A stretch of 64,000 nucleotides of DNA from Cacajao melanocephalus (GCA_963573385.1 CAUYLG010061893.1:1-64000); one strand, 5' to 3'; positions 1 to 13,365 are shown, numbered from the stretch's first letter. Numbers and translations: made by a program. The notes: generated by a model from the sequence alone, not told the origin.

Positions 1-284
1 CAGTGCTTCCAATTGCTGTTCTCCTTGTGGGGATGGGACCAGCGGAGCCCGACTCAAAGGGCACCCCATCCCTCATACTCCGCACCGAGAAGCGCCACAC
101 CGAGGCGCAGGCAAAATAGCCGCGCTGGCCAAAAAAGTCACGCTGGCAACCCATGTGGCTCCTCCACCGGGTATCTCCTGGTCTGTGGGCAACAAAATTT
201 CATCTGAAAGTGTGGCATCCACTCACTCTCTGCGCTTTCACTGGGAGCTACAATCCTGAGCTGCTGCTAATCGGCCGTCTTGGA
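1..284 (-). mobile_element. L1 5' UTR end (primate L1P type), cut by window start
   Basis: On the - strand the sequence begins CCAAGACGGCCGATTAG and runs through a GC-rich leader with the wording of L1P-type 5' UTRs (CTCCCAGTGAAAGCGCAGAG and onward). The 5' end of the element is near 284; its body lies before the window. The subfamily is uncertain. Confidence 0.7.
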
Positions 285-599
285 TATCTCTCCCTGTTAA
301 ACTATTCTTAAGCATCAAGAATGGCTTCAACACAATCCCCCAGTGAACTGAACTTTAAAAGATAAACTTCTCTGTCAGAGAAGTCTCAAGGAGAAAGGGA
401 ATGACTCATTGTTGTTAATCGCAGTAGTTAGAAGACATGAAAACTTTTAAAAAGTGGAAGTTTATTCCATTTTTCTCTGAATATATGAGCTAGGTATCGA
501 TAATATGTAGAAAACATATGTACACATGTGTGTTGAGTGATATGAGCTACATGTGAAGGGAATATGTCACATGTATAAGGATTCTGTGGCCTGTAAAAT

Positions 600-830
600 G
601 CATGCCTTTTTTCCTCTCTAGCATTTTCCCTGTGTTATTGAATAACTTGTTTTCTCAGCTAGCGTATATTCTTTTGTGTAAATACACCATACTTTATTTG
701 CCATTTCCCTTCTGATGTACAGTTAGGTTATTTCCAGTGTATTACAATAATAAAACTTGGGTGAAAATCTTTGTAGCATATCTGTGTTCACATCAGGTTG
801 TTTTTTAGAAAAAAAAGTTTAAAAAGAGAA
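600..830 (-). mobile_element. old L1-like fragment
   Basis: The text around 687-770 (caccatactttatttgcc, then a passage resembling gatggacatttaggttgtt) resembles antisense old L1 3'-region sequence. It is strongly diverged and the boundaries are approximate. Confidence 0.35.
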
Positions 831-1964
831 ACAGTGAATACGAGGCCACAACTTTGATATATATCATCAACCTTCAAAAAGGATATATCAATTTTTATTC
901 TCATCAGCAGTACATGGAATTTCTAAAGATAATCATCTTAAAAGCGAAACAAAGATTGACAAAAATCCAAAAACAAATTTGGACTAGATCATGTCAAAAG
1001 GTTCCCGTCAAGCTAGAACATTATTATCTTGTTGATGATAAACTCTGGCAAACACAAACCCAGCGTGATTTCCCCTGCTGAGGGCTCCGGACTGCTCACA
1101 ATTGCCATGGCCCTAAGGCATCACTTCAGATGCACCCCTGGAGCCCTGAGTAGGTCACCTTTGTCCTAGTGCCTAAGGAACTATTTGTTAGAAGGTAGTT
1201 TAGGAATCCACGAGCCAGAAATACTGTGGCGCCAACTAGACAATTTTAGGAACAAATCATGTATACATTTAGCCCTCCAAACCCTGCTGAGAACTCTAGG
1301 GAATTATTGGGGATTCAGTTGACTTTTCGCTATACACTAACAAACCCATCTTTGGGAAAAAGGGTGGCTCACAGTGGCTCATTCAGGAGGAGGGCACACC
1401 TCTACACCTCATCTGTTTTTGCTCTTGTTCAGCTTTGGCAGGACCTCTAAAGACAAGCCTTTGCCTTAAGCAGGATTTTCGGTTGTTTGCTTGCTTTTGC
1501 AAAATGCAAGATGTGTTGCTCAAATCCGATTAAAGTGTGGAACATCTCTCTCCCTTTTTCCTGCAGCTACTCTTCTGGTGATTAGTACAATTTCTTATTA
1601 ATACAACTGACTCTAAATGCCTAGGGTAAGCCAACAAATATGTGAAAAACAAGGGAGAAGGAGCCATTCTCAGTGCTTATTGGTGGAAAGACACAATTAT
1701 TTCTTTGGAGCACTTTATATTTTTTTGGCCAATAAGGTCATTTGGCAGTCTGTGACATGCAAAATGTTCGCTCCCATTCAGTCAGTTCCCAGGACAGTTC
1801 TAGTGGACCAGAATGAGCCATACTCTGAGGTTAATGATCTCAGCGTGTCAGGCCTTTGGGGAGTATTACTGATCAGAGCTCACCTTCACGGTTACTAAGC
1901 AGAATGCAGCACCGAGAACAGAATGGCTGCTTTCAGTGAGGTGGTAGCTCAAGAGACAGTGCTC

Positions 1965-2045
1965 AAAATCACTTGAACCCGAGAGGCAAAGGTTGCAGTG
2001 AGTTGAGATCGTGCCAGTGCACTCCAGCCTGGGCAACAGAGGCAA
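1965..2045 (+). mobile_element. Alu right-arm fragment
   Basis: It matches the 3' part of the Alu right monomer (cacttgaacccgagaggc through actccagcctgggcaacag). There is no poly(A) tail, so this is a truncated relic. Confidence 0.8.
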
Positions 2046-2528
2046 TACCCAAGAACAGCTAGCACCGGGAATGCTGGAGTTATACCTGAACGCCCTCCCA
2101 CTTGAAGAATCTAGGCTTGCTGGACTCCACTCAGGCTCTGACCTTTCTCTGAAGCCAGTCTGAGGGGCAGAAAACAGCTAGAAGCCTGGGGCCTGAGGGC
2201 TTCCAATAAAAGAAACTAGGCCAAGAGTCAAACCCAGTGCTATGAGTGAGATGTTCTTTGAGGTGGAGAGAAGCATGCATCAGTATTGAGAAGAAAGTTC
2301 CTCACTAGAGACAAAGCAAGCCAGCACCAAGCCCTCAGGAAAGCAAACAGAGCAAGGAGGAGGGTTTTAGGAGCCAGACATCTAGGGGCTTCCCCCTGCC
2401 TGAGCAGATAACAGAAGACACTTCCCAAGAGGCTCCTCTTACCCAAGATGACCAGGGGAGAGGGGTGGGGGGTGCAGGGAGTGGTGGGTGAGGATTCCAT
2501 GTAGAGGAAAGAGGAGAAGAAGCCCATG

Positions 2529-2632
2529 TTGGGAGGAAGGACCTGCTGATGAGGGCGCTGTGTGGATGAGGAGAAGGGTGTGGGGAGGAAGGACTTGCTG
2601 GTGAGGATGCTGGAGGGATGAGGGGGCATGTG
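2529..2632. repeat. 52-bp tandem duplication, G/A-rich
   Basis: Two diverged copies with 52-bp spacing both carry gggaggaaggac, then tgctg and tgagg, then ggatgagg. The surrounding 2440-2640 is G/A-rich on the + strand. Confidence 0.6.
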
Positions 2633-3097
2633 GCAGCCGGGGGAGCTAGGAAATGCGGAGAGGCAGGGAGATGTGATAAGTAGTTTTCAGCACCTCTCCG
2701 TGTGACAATTCGTAAACCCACTGCACCACTCCTACGTGAAAACACTGCAGAGTTTTTGTGATCTTTGGAGGCATCTGGTGTTTATATGATGAGTAGAGCA
2801 GCAGAGCTGGGTCAGTCATTAAGAGGGCCTGGTTATTTCCTAGATCCGCTGGCCTAAGCAGGCAATCAAGGAGGAGAGCCAGTTTCTCAGGTAGCAGAAA
2901 GAAGCCAGCGGGGATGAGGGTCCATGTGAGGAGCAGGATGCCCAGGGGTAGCTGGCACCCAAGGGGTTCTCACTGTGTGGTGCTCCTTTCCTGGTTACTA
3001 GGGGGCTATTTCCAGGTCTGACATTGCCTGCCTCCAAAGACCTGCCCACCCTGACCCGTGGAAAAGTCCTTCTTCTTTCTGCCCTAGTGACTTTCCA

Positions 3098-3225
3098 CGC
3101 ATTCATTCACTCAACAATGATTATTGAGACCCTGTTTACAGCAAGGTCCCTGCTGTAGAGAGTTGACAGCCCAGCAGGAGTCTCGAGCAAGTATACAAAT
3201 AACTCCAGAGCAAGGCAGAACATGA
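3098..3225 (-). mobile_element. L2 3'-end fragment
   Basis: This is the antisense L2 tail pattern: cattcattcactcaacaatg, then attattgag, then a diverged 'tccctgc ... gagttgacagcccagcagg' segment. Boundaries are approximate. Confidence 0.5.
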
Positions 3226-3883
3226 TGGCTGCCTTCGGAGAGAGGCAAAGGGCTTTGCAGTGCATAGGAGGCCCCTGTCTCAGAGATCAGGACTTCTGAA
3301 ACTGGGTCTGCCCAACACTGAGCCTCCAAGGACCTCATTGAACAAGACTTGCCTGCAGCTGCTGGCCAGCCTGTGCTCAGGAATAACTAAGGAGTGGAGC
3401 CTCAGCAACATCCTCCTCAAACCCAGACGTCTTCCTCCGACTCAAGCCCAGCCTGAGGGCCAATCCCCTTGATTCACCCTTGGAAACAGACACCAGCCAA
3501 GGGAGCCATCTCCTGGTGTTGACAAGGATCCGATTTAGGTCAGTATTCTAGTTCCCACTCTACAGAGGAATCTGACTGGAGGCCAGCTGTGGTCGATGAG
3601 TCATCTGGAACACAAGCAGGCAGCTATTTCCGAACTAAATGGCATCTGATCTCCCTCCTCACCTTGAGTCCGGTGCCCTGGTCTCCAAAAAACACTTCCT
3701 CTGAGATCAAGCCAGGGAGAGAGACACAGAGGCCTGAGCAGAGGGAAATGAGACAGCATGGCTTCATCACTCCTGGTGCCAGGCAGGCGGCAAAGGAACG
3801 TCTGGGATAAAGCAGGAAATTCTAGAAGATTCTAGAATTCTAGATCCTGTTAATAGCCTGCCTCCATCCCTTATCTTTTTTAC

Positions 3884-4525
3884 ATCCTTCAATCCTTCCT
3901 TCCTTCTTCCCTTCCTCCTTTTTCACCCTCCCTCCTTCCTTCTCCCTCCCGCCTTCCTCTTTTCTTCCTTCCTTCCTTTTTCCTCCCTCCCTTCCTCCCT
4001 CCTTCTTTCATTTCTTCCTTCCTTTTTCCTCCCCCCTTCCTTGTTTCCTTTTTCCTCCCTTTCTTCCTTCTTTTTTCCTCCCTCCCTTCCTCCTTCCTTC
4101 CTCCCTCCCTCCTCCTCCTTCCTTCCTTCCTTACTCCTTCCCTTCCTCCCTCCTCCTTCCATCCTTCCTTCCTCCCACCTTCCTCTTCCTTCTTCCTTCC
4201 TTCTTTTCTCCCTCCCCCCTTCTTCCTTCTTTCTTCTTTCCTTCCTCTCTCCCTCCTTCTTCTTTCCTTCCTTCCTTTCTCCCTCCTTTCATCCTTCCTC
4301 CCTCCCTCCTTCCTCTTTTCTTTCCTTCCATCCTTTCTCCCTCTTCCTTTCTTCCTTCTTTCCTTCCTTCCTCCCTCCTTTTTTCTTTCTCCCTTGCTCC
4401 TTCCTCTTTTTTCCTCCTTTCCTTCCTCCCTTCCTTCCTTTCTTCCTTCCTCTCTCCCTCCCTCTTTTTTCCTTCCTTCTCTCCCTCATTCCTTTCCTCC
4501 CTCCTTTTTTTCTTTCTTCTCACTT
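3884..4525. repeat. long polypyrimidine simple repeat (TTCC/CCTC mixtures)
   Basis: About 640 bp consist almost only of C and T on the + strand, built from imperfect TTCC, CCCT, CTTT and TCCC words. Reading frames across it encode only Phe/Ser/Pro/Leu strings or Arg/Lys/Glu/Gly strings and are artefacts of composition. Confidence 0.95.
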
Positions 4526-4624
4526 GGAACACCTATTATATACGAGCCATATACTGTGTTAGACACCAAATCAGAGATGACCCTTTCCATTATATAAACG
4601 ACTGAAAATAAAGACTGATGTATA

Positions 4625-4820
4625 TTGATTCTTACTATTTGCCAGGTACTATTATAAGCACTTTACGTATATTAATTCTTTTAACCTTCACCACAATAGT
4701 ATCTGCGGTAGAAGGCAGATACTATGATTATCTCCATTTTGGAGATGAGACATCTAGCTGATCATGGAGAGATGAAATAACTTGCTCAAGTAAAACCGTG
4801 TATAAGCAGTGTCCCCTTTC
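4625..4820 (-). mobile_element. MIR SINE
   Basis: It follows the antisense MIR order: a 'gccaggtactattataagcac' type block, 'attaattcttttaac', 'tatctccattttggagatgag', and 'aataacttgctcaagt'. Confidence 0.75.
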
Positions 4821-4821
4821 T

Positions 4822-6440
4822 GTACTGATTCACACTGTTGGAAGGAGTTTCTGGAAGCTGGCCTGATCACTTCCCAATGGGAAAGGAGTATCATTTCTTA
4901 CCTACTGTGTGCTAGACACTGTATTAGTCCTCTGACACCCTAACTCTCTGTGTTGGCCACCCAGCTGACCTCTGGAAGGTCCCAGGAAAGGGAGCTCCAC
5001 TCTCCCTAGGGGCCCAGCCCAGGAGCTCCCTCCCAGCGGTGCCACTGCCAGAGTGGTGCCCTGCTCAGCTCCACTGTGCCATGGTACACTCCTCCAGAAG
5101 CCAACACCTAGTGTTTGCCACTGTGCATAGGACAGGCCCCTGACTTGGATGTACAGAGCAAGCAGGCAGACACCCTGCTCCCATCTCCGTGCCTCTGCTT
5201 TGGTCATCATGATCCTGATTCTGGATTCCAGCATCACCACAAGGTCAGCCGCTGTGTCATCACCTGGAGCAAATCCAGAGAGGCCAGGGGATGAGTCTGG
5301 AAGGCCAGTGGTCCCACCTCTCAATGTCCTGTCTCCAGCTGGAGTTACTCAGCTTTGGTGTTCCTCCCTAGAGAAACAGGAGAAAGTTTCATGGGACCCT
5401 AATAGAACCTGAGTTTGTCATACTGAGGCATGTTGCTGCCTGGAGAAGAAAAGAGACATGTGAGGTTCTTGTTTTCCTGCCCTTGCAGTTGGAGTTATTG
5501 AAAGGATATCAACAACCCCTGCCAGGTGAGGGGAAAGAGCTGCCCGGTGCATGGGAGTCCATTTCTTGGCCATGATTAGGCTTCCTCCCTCCTGTTGGAC
5601 ACACCAGTGCTTGCCTCACTCAGAAGACTTCTGAATATTGTGGACTGATGTATTGGGGTGAAATTCCATGTCTGGGTCCTGCAGCCACTTAAGTGGTTAT
5701 TTTTAAACACCAGTAACCATGAAAATAATTTGTTATTTTCACTATTTAATACTGTGAAGGACTATTAAACGGTGTTGATAGTTCAAAGTGAATTAATTAA
5801 AGTGGTCTATTTTATTGCTATTGAAAACCAGAGCTGGATTTAACATTTTTAAATTTATTCTGAACACATTAAGTAAAGGTCTTCACTTAACTTACATGAA
5901 TATAATTTTAACAGTATTTTTCAAACCAAGTGGATTATGACCCATGAATGTATCGTAATAAAATTAATTTAGTTGATAACAATCAGTGGTTTTTTTTTTG
6001 CAGTAAAACAATAAAACAAAACAAAAAACAATGGAATGGATAGAATAGTGTGCTCACATGTGGTAAAAGTGATAGTTAACTAGTTTAATCAGTTATACAT
6101 CTGTTTGTGTGGATATATACACACCATATGTTTATACAAATGTGTATATGTATCATTATCTATACACATGCACACACATGCATACACATTAGTGTGTTAA
6201 AGCTGTGATGTAAAATGTATTTTTGCCAATTTTTAAAATTGATATGTAATTTACAAATCATAAAATTCGCCCTTTTTCGTGCATGACTTTTGACAAATGT
6301 AAATGTATTTCTGACTATGTCAAAAAGTGAGAAAACCACTTAAATCAAGAATCTACTTAATTAACTGGAGATACTTGTGAAAGAATTTCTTAAAGATCTT
6401 TGTAGGCAGTGACAATTGTAATATCTAGAATGATAATTCC
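4822..6440. other. unassigned upstream segment
   Basis: I see no gene here. 5830-6330 is AT-rich with a TG/CA-rich patch near 6100-6190. 6230-6300 weakly resembles antisense old L1 3' UTR. Confidence 0.5.
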
Positions 6441-6601
6441 ATACACCCCAAATTTTAATGGCAAACAGAACCTAGGAGATTATCTAGTCAATGGTTTTCT
6501 AAACTTTCTTTAGCCATAACACCTCTTTTATAAACCAAATCTAACATAGGAGCCCAACAAATAAAAGTAGAGTTGCTTTGCAGAGAATGAGAAACAGTTT
6601 G

Positions 6602-6908
6602 GGCTGATTATAGGTTGTGCCTGTAATCCTAGTGCTTTGAGAGTCCAAAGCAGGAGGATTGCTTGAGACCAGGAGTCTAAGACCAGCCTGGGCAACATAG
6701 TAAGCTCACATCTCTACAAAAGAAATAACTTTTAAAAATTAGTCAAGTGTGATGGTGCACACCTGTGGTCTTAACTGCTCAGGAGGCTTAGGTGGAAAGA
6801 TTGCTTGAACCCAGGAGTTCAAGGCTGCGGTGAGCTATGATCACACCACGGCACTCCAGCCTGGGCAACAGAGCAAGATCCTGTCTCTTTTTAAAAAGAA
6901 AAGAAAAG
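6602..6908 (+). mobile_element. AluJ-like element
   Basis: A full dimeric Alu with many substitutions: ggctgattataggttgtgcc at the head, a central A-rich linker near 6735, and cactccagcctgggcaacag near the end. The divergence fits an old J subfamily. Confidence 0.85.
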
Positions 6909-6934
6909 TATACAGCTGAAAAACTGTCAGTGGA

Positions 6935-7080
6935 GTCCAATTCTTTCAGGCCCAGATACGGAAACTGAAGCCAGAGGAGACTTAGTGACCACTCAAGGTT
7001 GGCTGCTTCTTACTGGAGGAGCTGGAGTTCAAAATCAAGTTGTTGGCTATAGTTTAAGGCAGTTTCCATGCTCTGTTAGT
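6935..7080 (-). mobile_element. MIR-like fragment
   Basis: The pattern 'agatacggaaactgaagcc ... ttagtgaccactcaaggtt' resembles antisense MIR core and tail. It is diverged and boundaries are approximate. Confidence 0.45.
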
Positions 7081-7089
7081 CTCAAGGGA

Positions 7090-8771
7090 ATCATAAGTAT
7101 AACTTAACTCTAGCAAATGGATTGATGCCTTCTTGGAATTTTGCAGTGGAACCGTAGATATTTATATACCCCTGCATGGGAATGAATAGACCAGAGGACC
7201 CTGTGGATGGTGGGCATGTGAACCAGTCCAAGTAGGGCAAGAAGAGGCTATTCGTGCAACCCAGGCTGAAACTCTGTACCAGGAAGAAGAACAAACCTCC
7301 AGAATCTGAGGAATCGGGTGGGCCCAACATAGCTACCCTCTTCCTGATGATGGGCCCAGGCCTGTCTGCTTTCTCATTCTAAAGGGCCATGGCTGGGCCC
7401 TATCCTTGGAGGTTGCAATTTCAATACAGCCCCTGGGTGGTTGGCGAACTGGCCATTTTGACTTCTTTCTTATCTAGGACTCCTCTTTTACCTCCTTTTT
7501 GTGTGGTTTGCATGTGAGGAGTTGGGAGGAGGCAGGGAGTATAAAACTTAAGCTCCTGGTATGTGAGCTCTGCATCTGTTCCCTTCTATATCTACTCAGC
7601 ACACCCACTTCAGTATCCAGACTGCTGCTGAGATCACAAAACCCAGTCACTCTTGAAAAGTCTGCCATACCAGACTACCACAAATTGTCATTAAATGCCC
7701 CATCCGATTCCCAGCCACATCAGTGAAAAAGCATACACGAGAGTGGGGCTAGTGATAAAGAACAGGCTTCTATCAGAATAGACACCATCGCACATCGCTG
7801 AGGAGATGCTTGGCTTTGATGAGCAAACTGTTGCACGGTACATTCTTAGAAGATGACAAGGAAGACCTATTTAATGAGTAAAACCTGAAAAAGTCAGCCC
7901 AGTTCCTTTTCCCAGCTCCTGTAATACTAAAGTTAAGACAGTTAGATACCCAATGATCTCATCCTGATATTATGCTAATACCCTCAAAAGAGGAATGGGG
8001 TCAGAGGTCAAATGACCCATCCTTTTATCTGGGTATTATTTATACAGTATTGTTGCCCTTGATACATAAGGGGGGTCTTAGCTCTCTTTGTTGAAAAAAT
8101 TATTGGCATTATTTTTTTTGGGTGGGGGGAATGTGAGATTTGAGTTTTTAAATGGGGCTTGGGCAATTTTCTAAGTATCTCAGAATAGGTTATTACGACC
8201 TAACTCCAGGGTGAAACTTTAAATTGTTGGAATTCTCAAAACAGTAATGCATGCTCATATGCCAGTACACCATTAACTTCCTGGATAATTTTGTCTATGT
8301 GAGTTTTGAAATAGGCATTCCCACCACATCCCATTCCCAAAAAGAAGTGTTTACTTAAGAAATATCCGTACTCATATGGTCAGGCAGACAGAAAACTCCT
8401 GATTTGAAAAGAAGTATGGGAAGTTTGGTTTTTTGAGCAGTGTAGGGTAGGGAGCAGCTGTTGAAACACAACAGAGCACACAGAGCACATAGGGCTGATG
8501 GAGATGAGTATGAAAAATAGAAACAACATGGAATGCTTAAAATTAAGGGGAAACTGTTGAGATGGCAATCAGTAACTCCTCTTCAGTAAGCAGAAGTTAA
8601 CAGGCATGAGGAGGTGATGACCTCCCAAGTACCAAAAACTCCTTGGTTAAGCTGCATGTGAAAAAAAAATTTAGTGGTCTTTAACAATATTTGTTAACTA
8701 TTTGACTTTGTACACAACATTGCGTTAAACAGAAAGTAGATATTTTAAAAACAGACAAACATTTATGGTGC
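7090..8771. other. unassigned segment before the THE1 provirus
   Basis: I recognise no gene and no repeat. Short open frames (for example 7499-7726) lack any familiar motif. Confidence 0.5.
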
Positions 8772-8776
8772 ACTTG

Positions 8777-9122
8777 TGATATGGTTTGGCTGTGTCCCCA
8801 CCCAAAATTCATTTTGAATTTCCACGTGTTGTGGGAGGGACCCTGTGGGAGGTCATTGAATAATGGGGGCAGGTCTTTCCTGTATTGTTCTCATGATAGT
8901 GAATAAGTCTCATGAGAATTGATGGTTCTATAAGGGGGAATTTCCCTGCACAAGCTCTCTCTTTGCCTGCTGCCATCCATGTAAGATGTGACTTGCTCCT
9001 CCTTGATTTCCACCATGACTGTGAGGTCTCCCCCGCCACATGGAACTATAAGTCCATTAAACTTCTTTTTCTTCCCAGTCTTGGATATGTCTTTATCAGC
9101 AGCATGAAAATGGACTAATATA
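8777..9122 (+). repeat. 5' LTR of the THE1 provirus
   Basis: It starts TGATATGGTTTGGCTGTGTC and ends with an ACTAATATA form of the usual ACTAATACA terminus. At 346 bp it fits THE1 better than the longer MST LTRs. Confidence 0.9.
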
Positions 9123-9591
9123 GGAAATTGGTACCAGTAGAGTGGGGCACTGCTGAAAAGATACCCAAGAATGCAGAAGTGGCTTTGTAACTGTGTAATA
9201 GGCAGAGGCTGGAACAGTTTGGAGGGCTCAGAAGAAGATGAGAAAATGTGAGAAAGTTTGGAACTTCCTAGAGACTTGTTGAATGGTTCTGCCCAAAATG
9301 CTGATAGTAATATGGACAATAAAGTCCAAGCTGAGGTGGTCTCAAATGGAGATTAGGAACTTGTTGGGAGCTAGAGCAAAGGTGACTCTTGGCATTTTGC
9401 CCCTGCCCTAGAGATTTGTGGAACTGAACTTGAGAGAGATGATTTAGGATATCTGGCAGAAGAAATTTCTAGCAGCAAAGCATTCACGATGTGACTTGGA
9501 TGCTGTTAAAGGCATTCAGTTTTATAAGGGAAGTAGAGCATAAAAGTTTGGAAAATTTGCAGCCTGACAATGCAACAGAAAAGAAAATCCT

Positions 9592-9886
<295 letters not shown>

Positions 9887-10900
9887 TCAAGCAGAAATTT
9901 GCATAAGTAACAAGGAGCCAATTGTTAATCACAAAGACAATGAGGAAAATGTCTCCAAGACATGACAGATTTCTTCACAACAGCCCTTTCCATCACAGGC
10001 CTGGAAGCCTATGAGAAAAAGATGGTTTCTTGGGCCAGGCCCATGGTCCCCATGCTGTGTGCAGCCTAGGGACTTAGTGCCCTATGTCCCAGCTGCTCCA
10101 GCAGTGGTTGAAAGGGGCCAATGTAAAACTTGGGCTGTTGTTTCAGGGGATGTAAACCCCAAGCCTTGGCAATTTCCATGTAGTGTTGAGCCTACAAGTG
10201 CAGAGAAGTCAAGAATTCGGGTTTGGGAACCTTTACCTAGATTTCAGAGGATGTATGAAAACACTTGGATGCCCAGACAGAAGTTTGTTGCAGGGGCAGA
10301 GCCCTCATGGATAACCTCTACTAGATCAGTGCAGAAGGGAAATGTAGGGTTAGAGCCCCCAAGGAGTCCCTACTGGGGCACTGCCTAGTGGAGCTGTGAG
10401 AAGAGGGCCACTGTCCTCCAGACCCCAAAATGGTAGATCCATGGACAGCTTGTACTGTGTGCCTGGAAAAGCCACAGACACTCAACACCAGCCTGTGAAA
10501 GCAGCTGGGAGGGAGGCTGTCCCTGCAAAGCCACAGGGGCGGAGCTGCCTAAGACCATGGGAACACCCCTCTTACATTGGCGTGACCTGGATGTGAGACA
10601 TGTAGTCAAAGGAGAGCATTTCGAAGCTTTAAGATTCAGCTGCCCTGCTAGATTTTGGGTTTTCATGGGGCCTGTAGCACCTTTGTTTTGGCCAATTTCT
10701 CCCATTTCAAACAGCTGTATTTACCCAATGCCTGTACCCACATTGTATTTAGGAAATAACTAACTTGCTTTAGATTTTACAAGCTCATATACCACTTTTG
10801 AGTGTATGCTAAAATGAGTTAATACTTTGGGGGATAGTTGGGAAGGCATAATTTGTTTTGAAATATGAGGACATGAGATTTGGGAGGGTCCAGGGCAGAA

Positions 10901-11247
10901 TGATATGGTTTGGCTGTGTCCCCACCCAGATCTCATATTGAATTCCCATGTGTTATGGGAGGAACCCAGTGGGAGGTAATTGATTCATGGGGCCAGGTGT
11001 TTCCCATGCTGTTCTCATGATAGTGAATAAGTCTCACAAGATCTGATGGTTCTCTAAGGGGGGAGTTTCCCCGCACAATCTCTCTCTTTGGCTGCTGCTA
11101 TCCATATAAGACATGACTTACTCCTCCTTGCCTTCCACCATGATTGTGAGGCCTCTCCAGCCGCGTGGAACTGTGAGTCCATTAAGCCTCTTTTTCTCCC
11201 CAGTCTCATGTATTTCTTTATTAGCAGCGTGAAAACAGACTAATACA
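10901..11247 (+). repeat. 3' LTR of the THE1 provirus
   Basis: It starts TGATATGGTTTGGCTGTGTC and ends AGACTAATACA, and is followed by the second ACTTG target copy. Confidence 0.92.
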
Positions 11248-11473
11248 ACTTGTCACTGTGACTTGCCCAGTAGAATGTGTGTGTAGAGGCCAATGTGAAG
11301 TGCTGAGGGAGACCCTAATCAGCACAAGTATAAGCCAGTGTCCCTAGAGTGTACAGATGCTCGGACATGGTGAAGTCTATCAAAACCACATTCAAACCTG
11401 ACACAATCTCTCAGCTGACTTGGAATAGCAATGTGGAATTTTTGCATTTTGTATCTCCAACATGTAAGAGAAT

Positions 11474-11720
11474 TACATAGTGGTTATAAGTTCAGGCTTT
11501 TGAATAATTCACGCTTGGATTTCAATCCCTGCTTGGCCAGTTATTCACTCTGTGACGTGTGACATTTTATTTATCCTTTCTTAGTCTGAGTTGCCCCATC
11601 TATGAGATGAAGTAACAACAATCTTACAGAACTTTTGAGAGTAGAAAATGAAATTATTTATATGACAGTTAACATTAAATAATAGAGTAAGTGCTCAAAA
11701 ATGTGTGCAATTATTCTATT
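11474..11720 (+). mobile_element. MIR SINE
   Basis: A near-complete MIR order is visible: 'catagtggttataagttcag', 'ggatttcaatccctgcttgg', 'ttattcactctgtgacgtg', 'atctatgagatgaagtaac' and 'taagtgctcaaaaatg'. Confidence 0.8.
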
Positions 11721-11746
11721 TGTTTTAGTTACTATGTATATAATAA

Positions 11747-12850
11747 ATGTTATTGAACTTGATGAAACATACAGAAGTATTATTTTGTAGTAAAAAGATC
11801 CTCTTTAATATACACTATGTAATTCTTTTGCTTGAAGCTTATTTGAGTTTAATTTTTCCCAACAAGGAAATGACTTATTGGCTTATTGTAGTGTCATCAC
11901 TAGAGTCTTGGAAGACTCCTAGTTTTCCTGTAAGAGGCATATATTGTGGAGGGGTACCACTAGAGGGCTCTGCAGGGATCCTAAATACCTTTTCCTTGGC
12001 TGTAGTGATGGGAAAGAAACCCTGAGAAGCCCTGACCTTTTGGAGATCAGGGCCATTCCATTCATTACAGCTGTTCAAGAGGTCAAGTAATAACAGGAAT
12101 CCCATAAGAGCAATCCTAGGAGTAGGAGCCACTTCTGCCAGAGATCTGGGGGTTGCGGGTGGATGTCATCAGAAACAACGGATAGGTGCTGAGTTAGGAA
12201 ACCCTGTTGCTTGAATTTCACTCTCCTTTTGTGCCACTCCACAAAAGAGCTACCCTTGTGGGGACTTGAATGACATAATACAATGAAATTTTAACTTTGA
12301 GACAGGAAACCAGGTAGTATTGAAGGTTCTGAAATTCTGGGCAAAGACCTAACCAACAATAGCAACAAAACCCACCTTGAATCTCAACTATTGGGCATGT
12401 GTAAAGGAGATGAACATAAGGGCCTTGGCATTCTGGGGCTGCATGAGTCCTGTGTGTCCTACGTGCAGGGATGATGGCAGGTCACCTCTGATGATGCGCT
12501 GCCTTGGGGTAAATGCCCCTCCGGACTCAGTGATCATTCAGGGATTGTGCTGGCAAGTGATGTGGTAGGTATAACACAGCTTTTTAGCAAGCACCATCCG
12601 CCAACAGCTTACAGCTATGTCTGAGTGAGAGCAGTGAAGCCGGTGCCTGCAAAGGCAAATGTCAGACCTGCAGCTGAAGCAAGAACCTGGGAGCTGGGTG
12701 GTAAAGCTTTCCTGCTTCCCAGGCGACTTTGTATCTGCACACTGAGGCAGTGGAGTGGGAGCAGAGATCACTTCAAGCCTTTGTTTTCTGTGGCTGTTTT
12801 GCTTCTGTGGTGTTTGCATTTTGTTGCCCCCTCTCCCCACCCCATCCCGC
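11747..12850. other. unassigned segment upstream of the CpG island
   Basis: No gene or interspersed repeat is recognised here. The open frames are short and lack motifs. Confidence 0.45.
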
Positions 12851-12863
12851 AAAAAAAAAAAAA

Positions 12864-12911
<48 letters not shown>

Positions 12912-12914
12912 AAA
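12851..12914. repeat. (A)n(GAAA)n microsatellite
   Basis: Fifteen A residues are followed by about 12 GAAA units. It lies about 280 bp before the CpG island. Confidence 0.95.
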
Positions 12915-13365
12915 GAATAGAGCTATCCATGGGGCCAAACAAGATAATGTGCCTCTAGACTCAAGAAGTGAATGCCAGCCTTGGGAAGCTTTTTTTCCAA
13001 CTCTGCCTGTGAAATAATTCAGGACTTTGCACAGTGACGAGTCAACTCTCAATCCAAAGTCAGGCACTCCCTTTTTTCAAACTTCTGCAACACTGAGGCT
13101 TAAGTTCTCAGGGTCTTTCCTCGCAGGCGCTGGTCTTTTTAATGGGCTCTTCAGGGAAGTGGTGGCCAGAGGCTGCAGTCAGGACCTGGCTGGAAGGAAG
13201 AAAGGGACGGGGGCTGCGGGGCTGGGCGTCCCGGGGAGGAGGGCGGAGCAGGTGAGCTGCGGGGTGGGAGCAGGGAGTGCACTTGTACGTGACGTTGGAG
13301 TTTGCAGCAACCTCGAAGTAGGAGGCTGTGCGCGCGTGTGTGGAGTGGCTGCGCGGCCGGGGAGA

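Noticed and set aside
4041..4562. 173-codon + frame and several - frames in the CT tract
   Set aside because: Low-complexity Phe/Ser/Pro/Leu or Arg/Lys/Glu/Gly strings caused by the simple repeat.
10011..10388. 125-codon frame in the THE1 internal region
   Set aside because: MaLR internal sequence, with no recognisable retroviral motif and no conserved partner frame.
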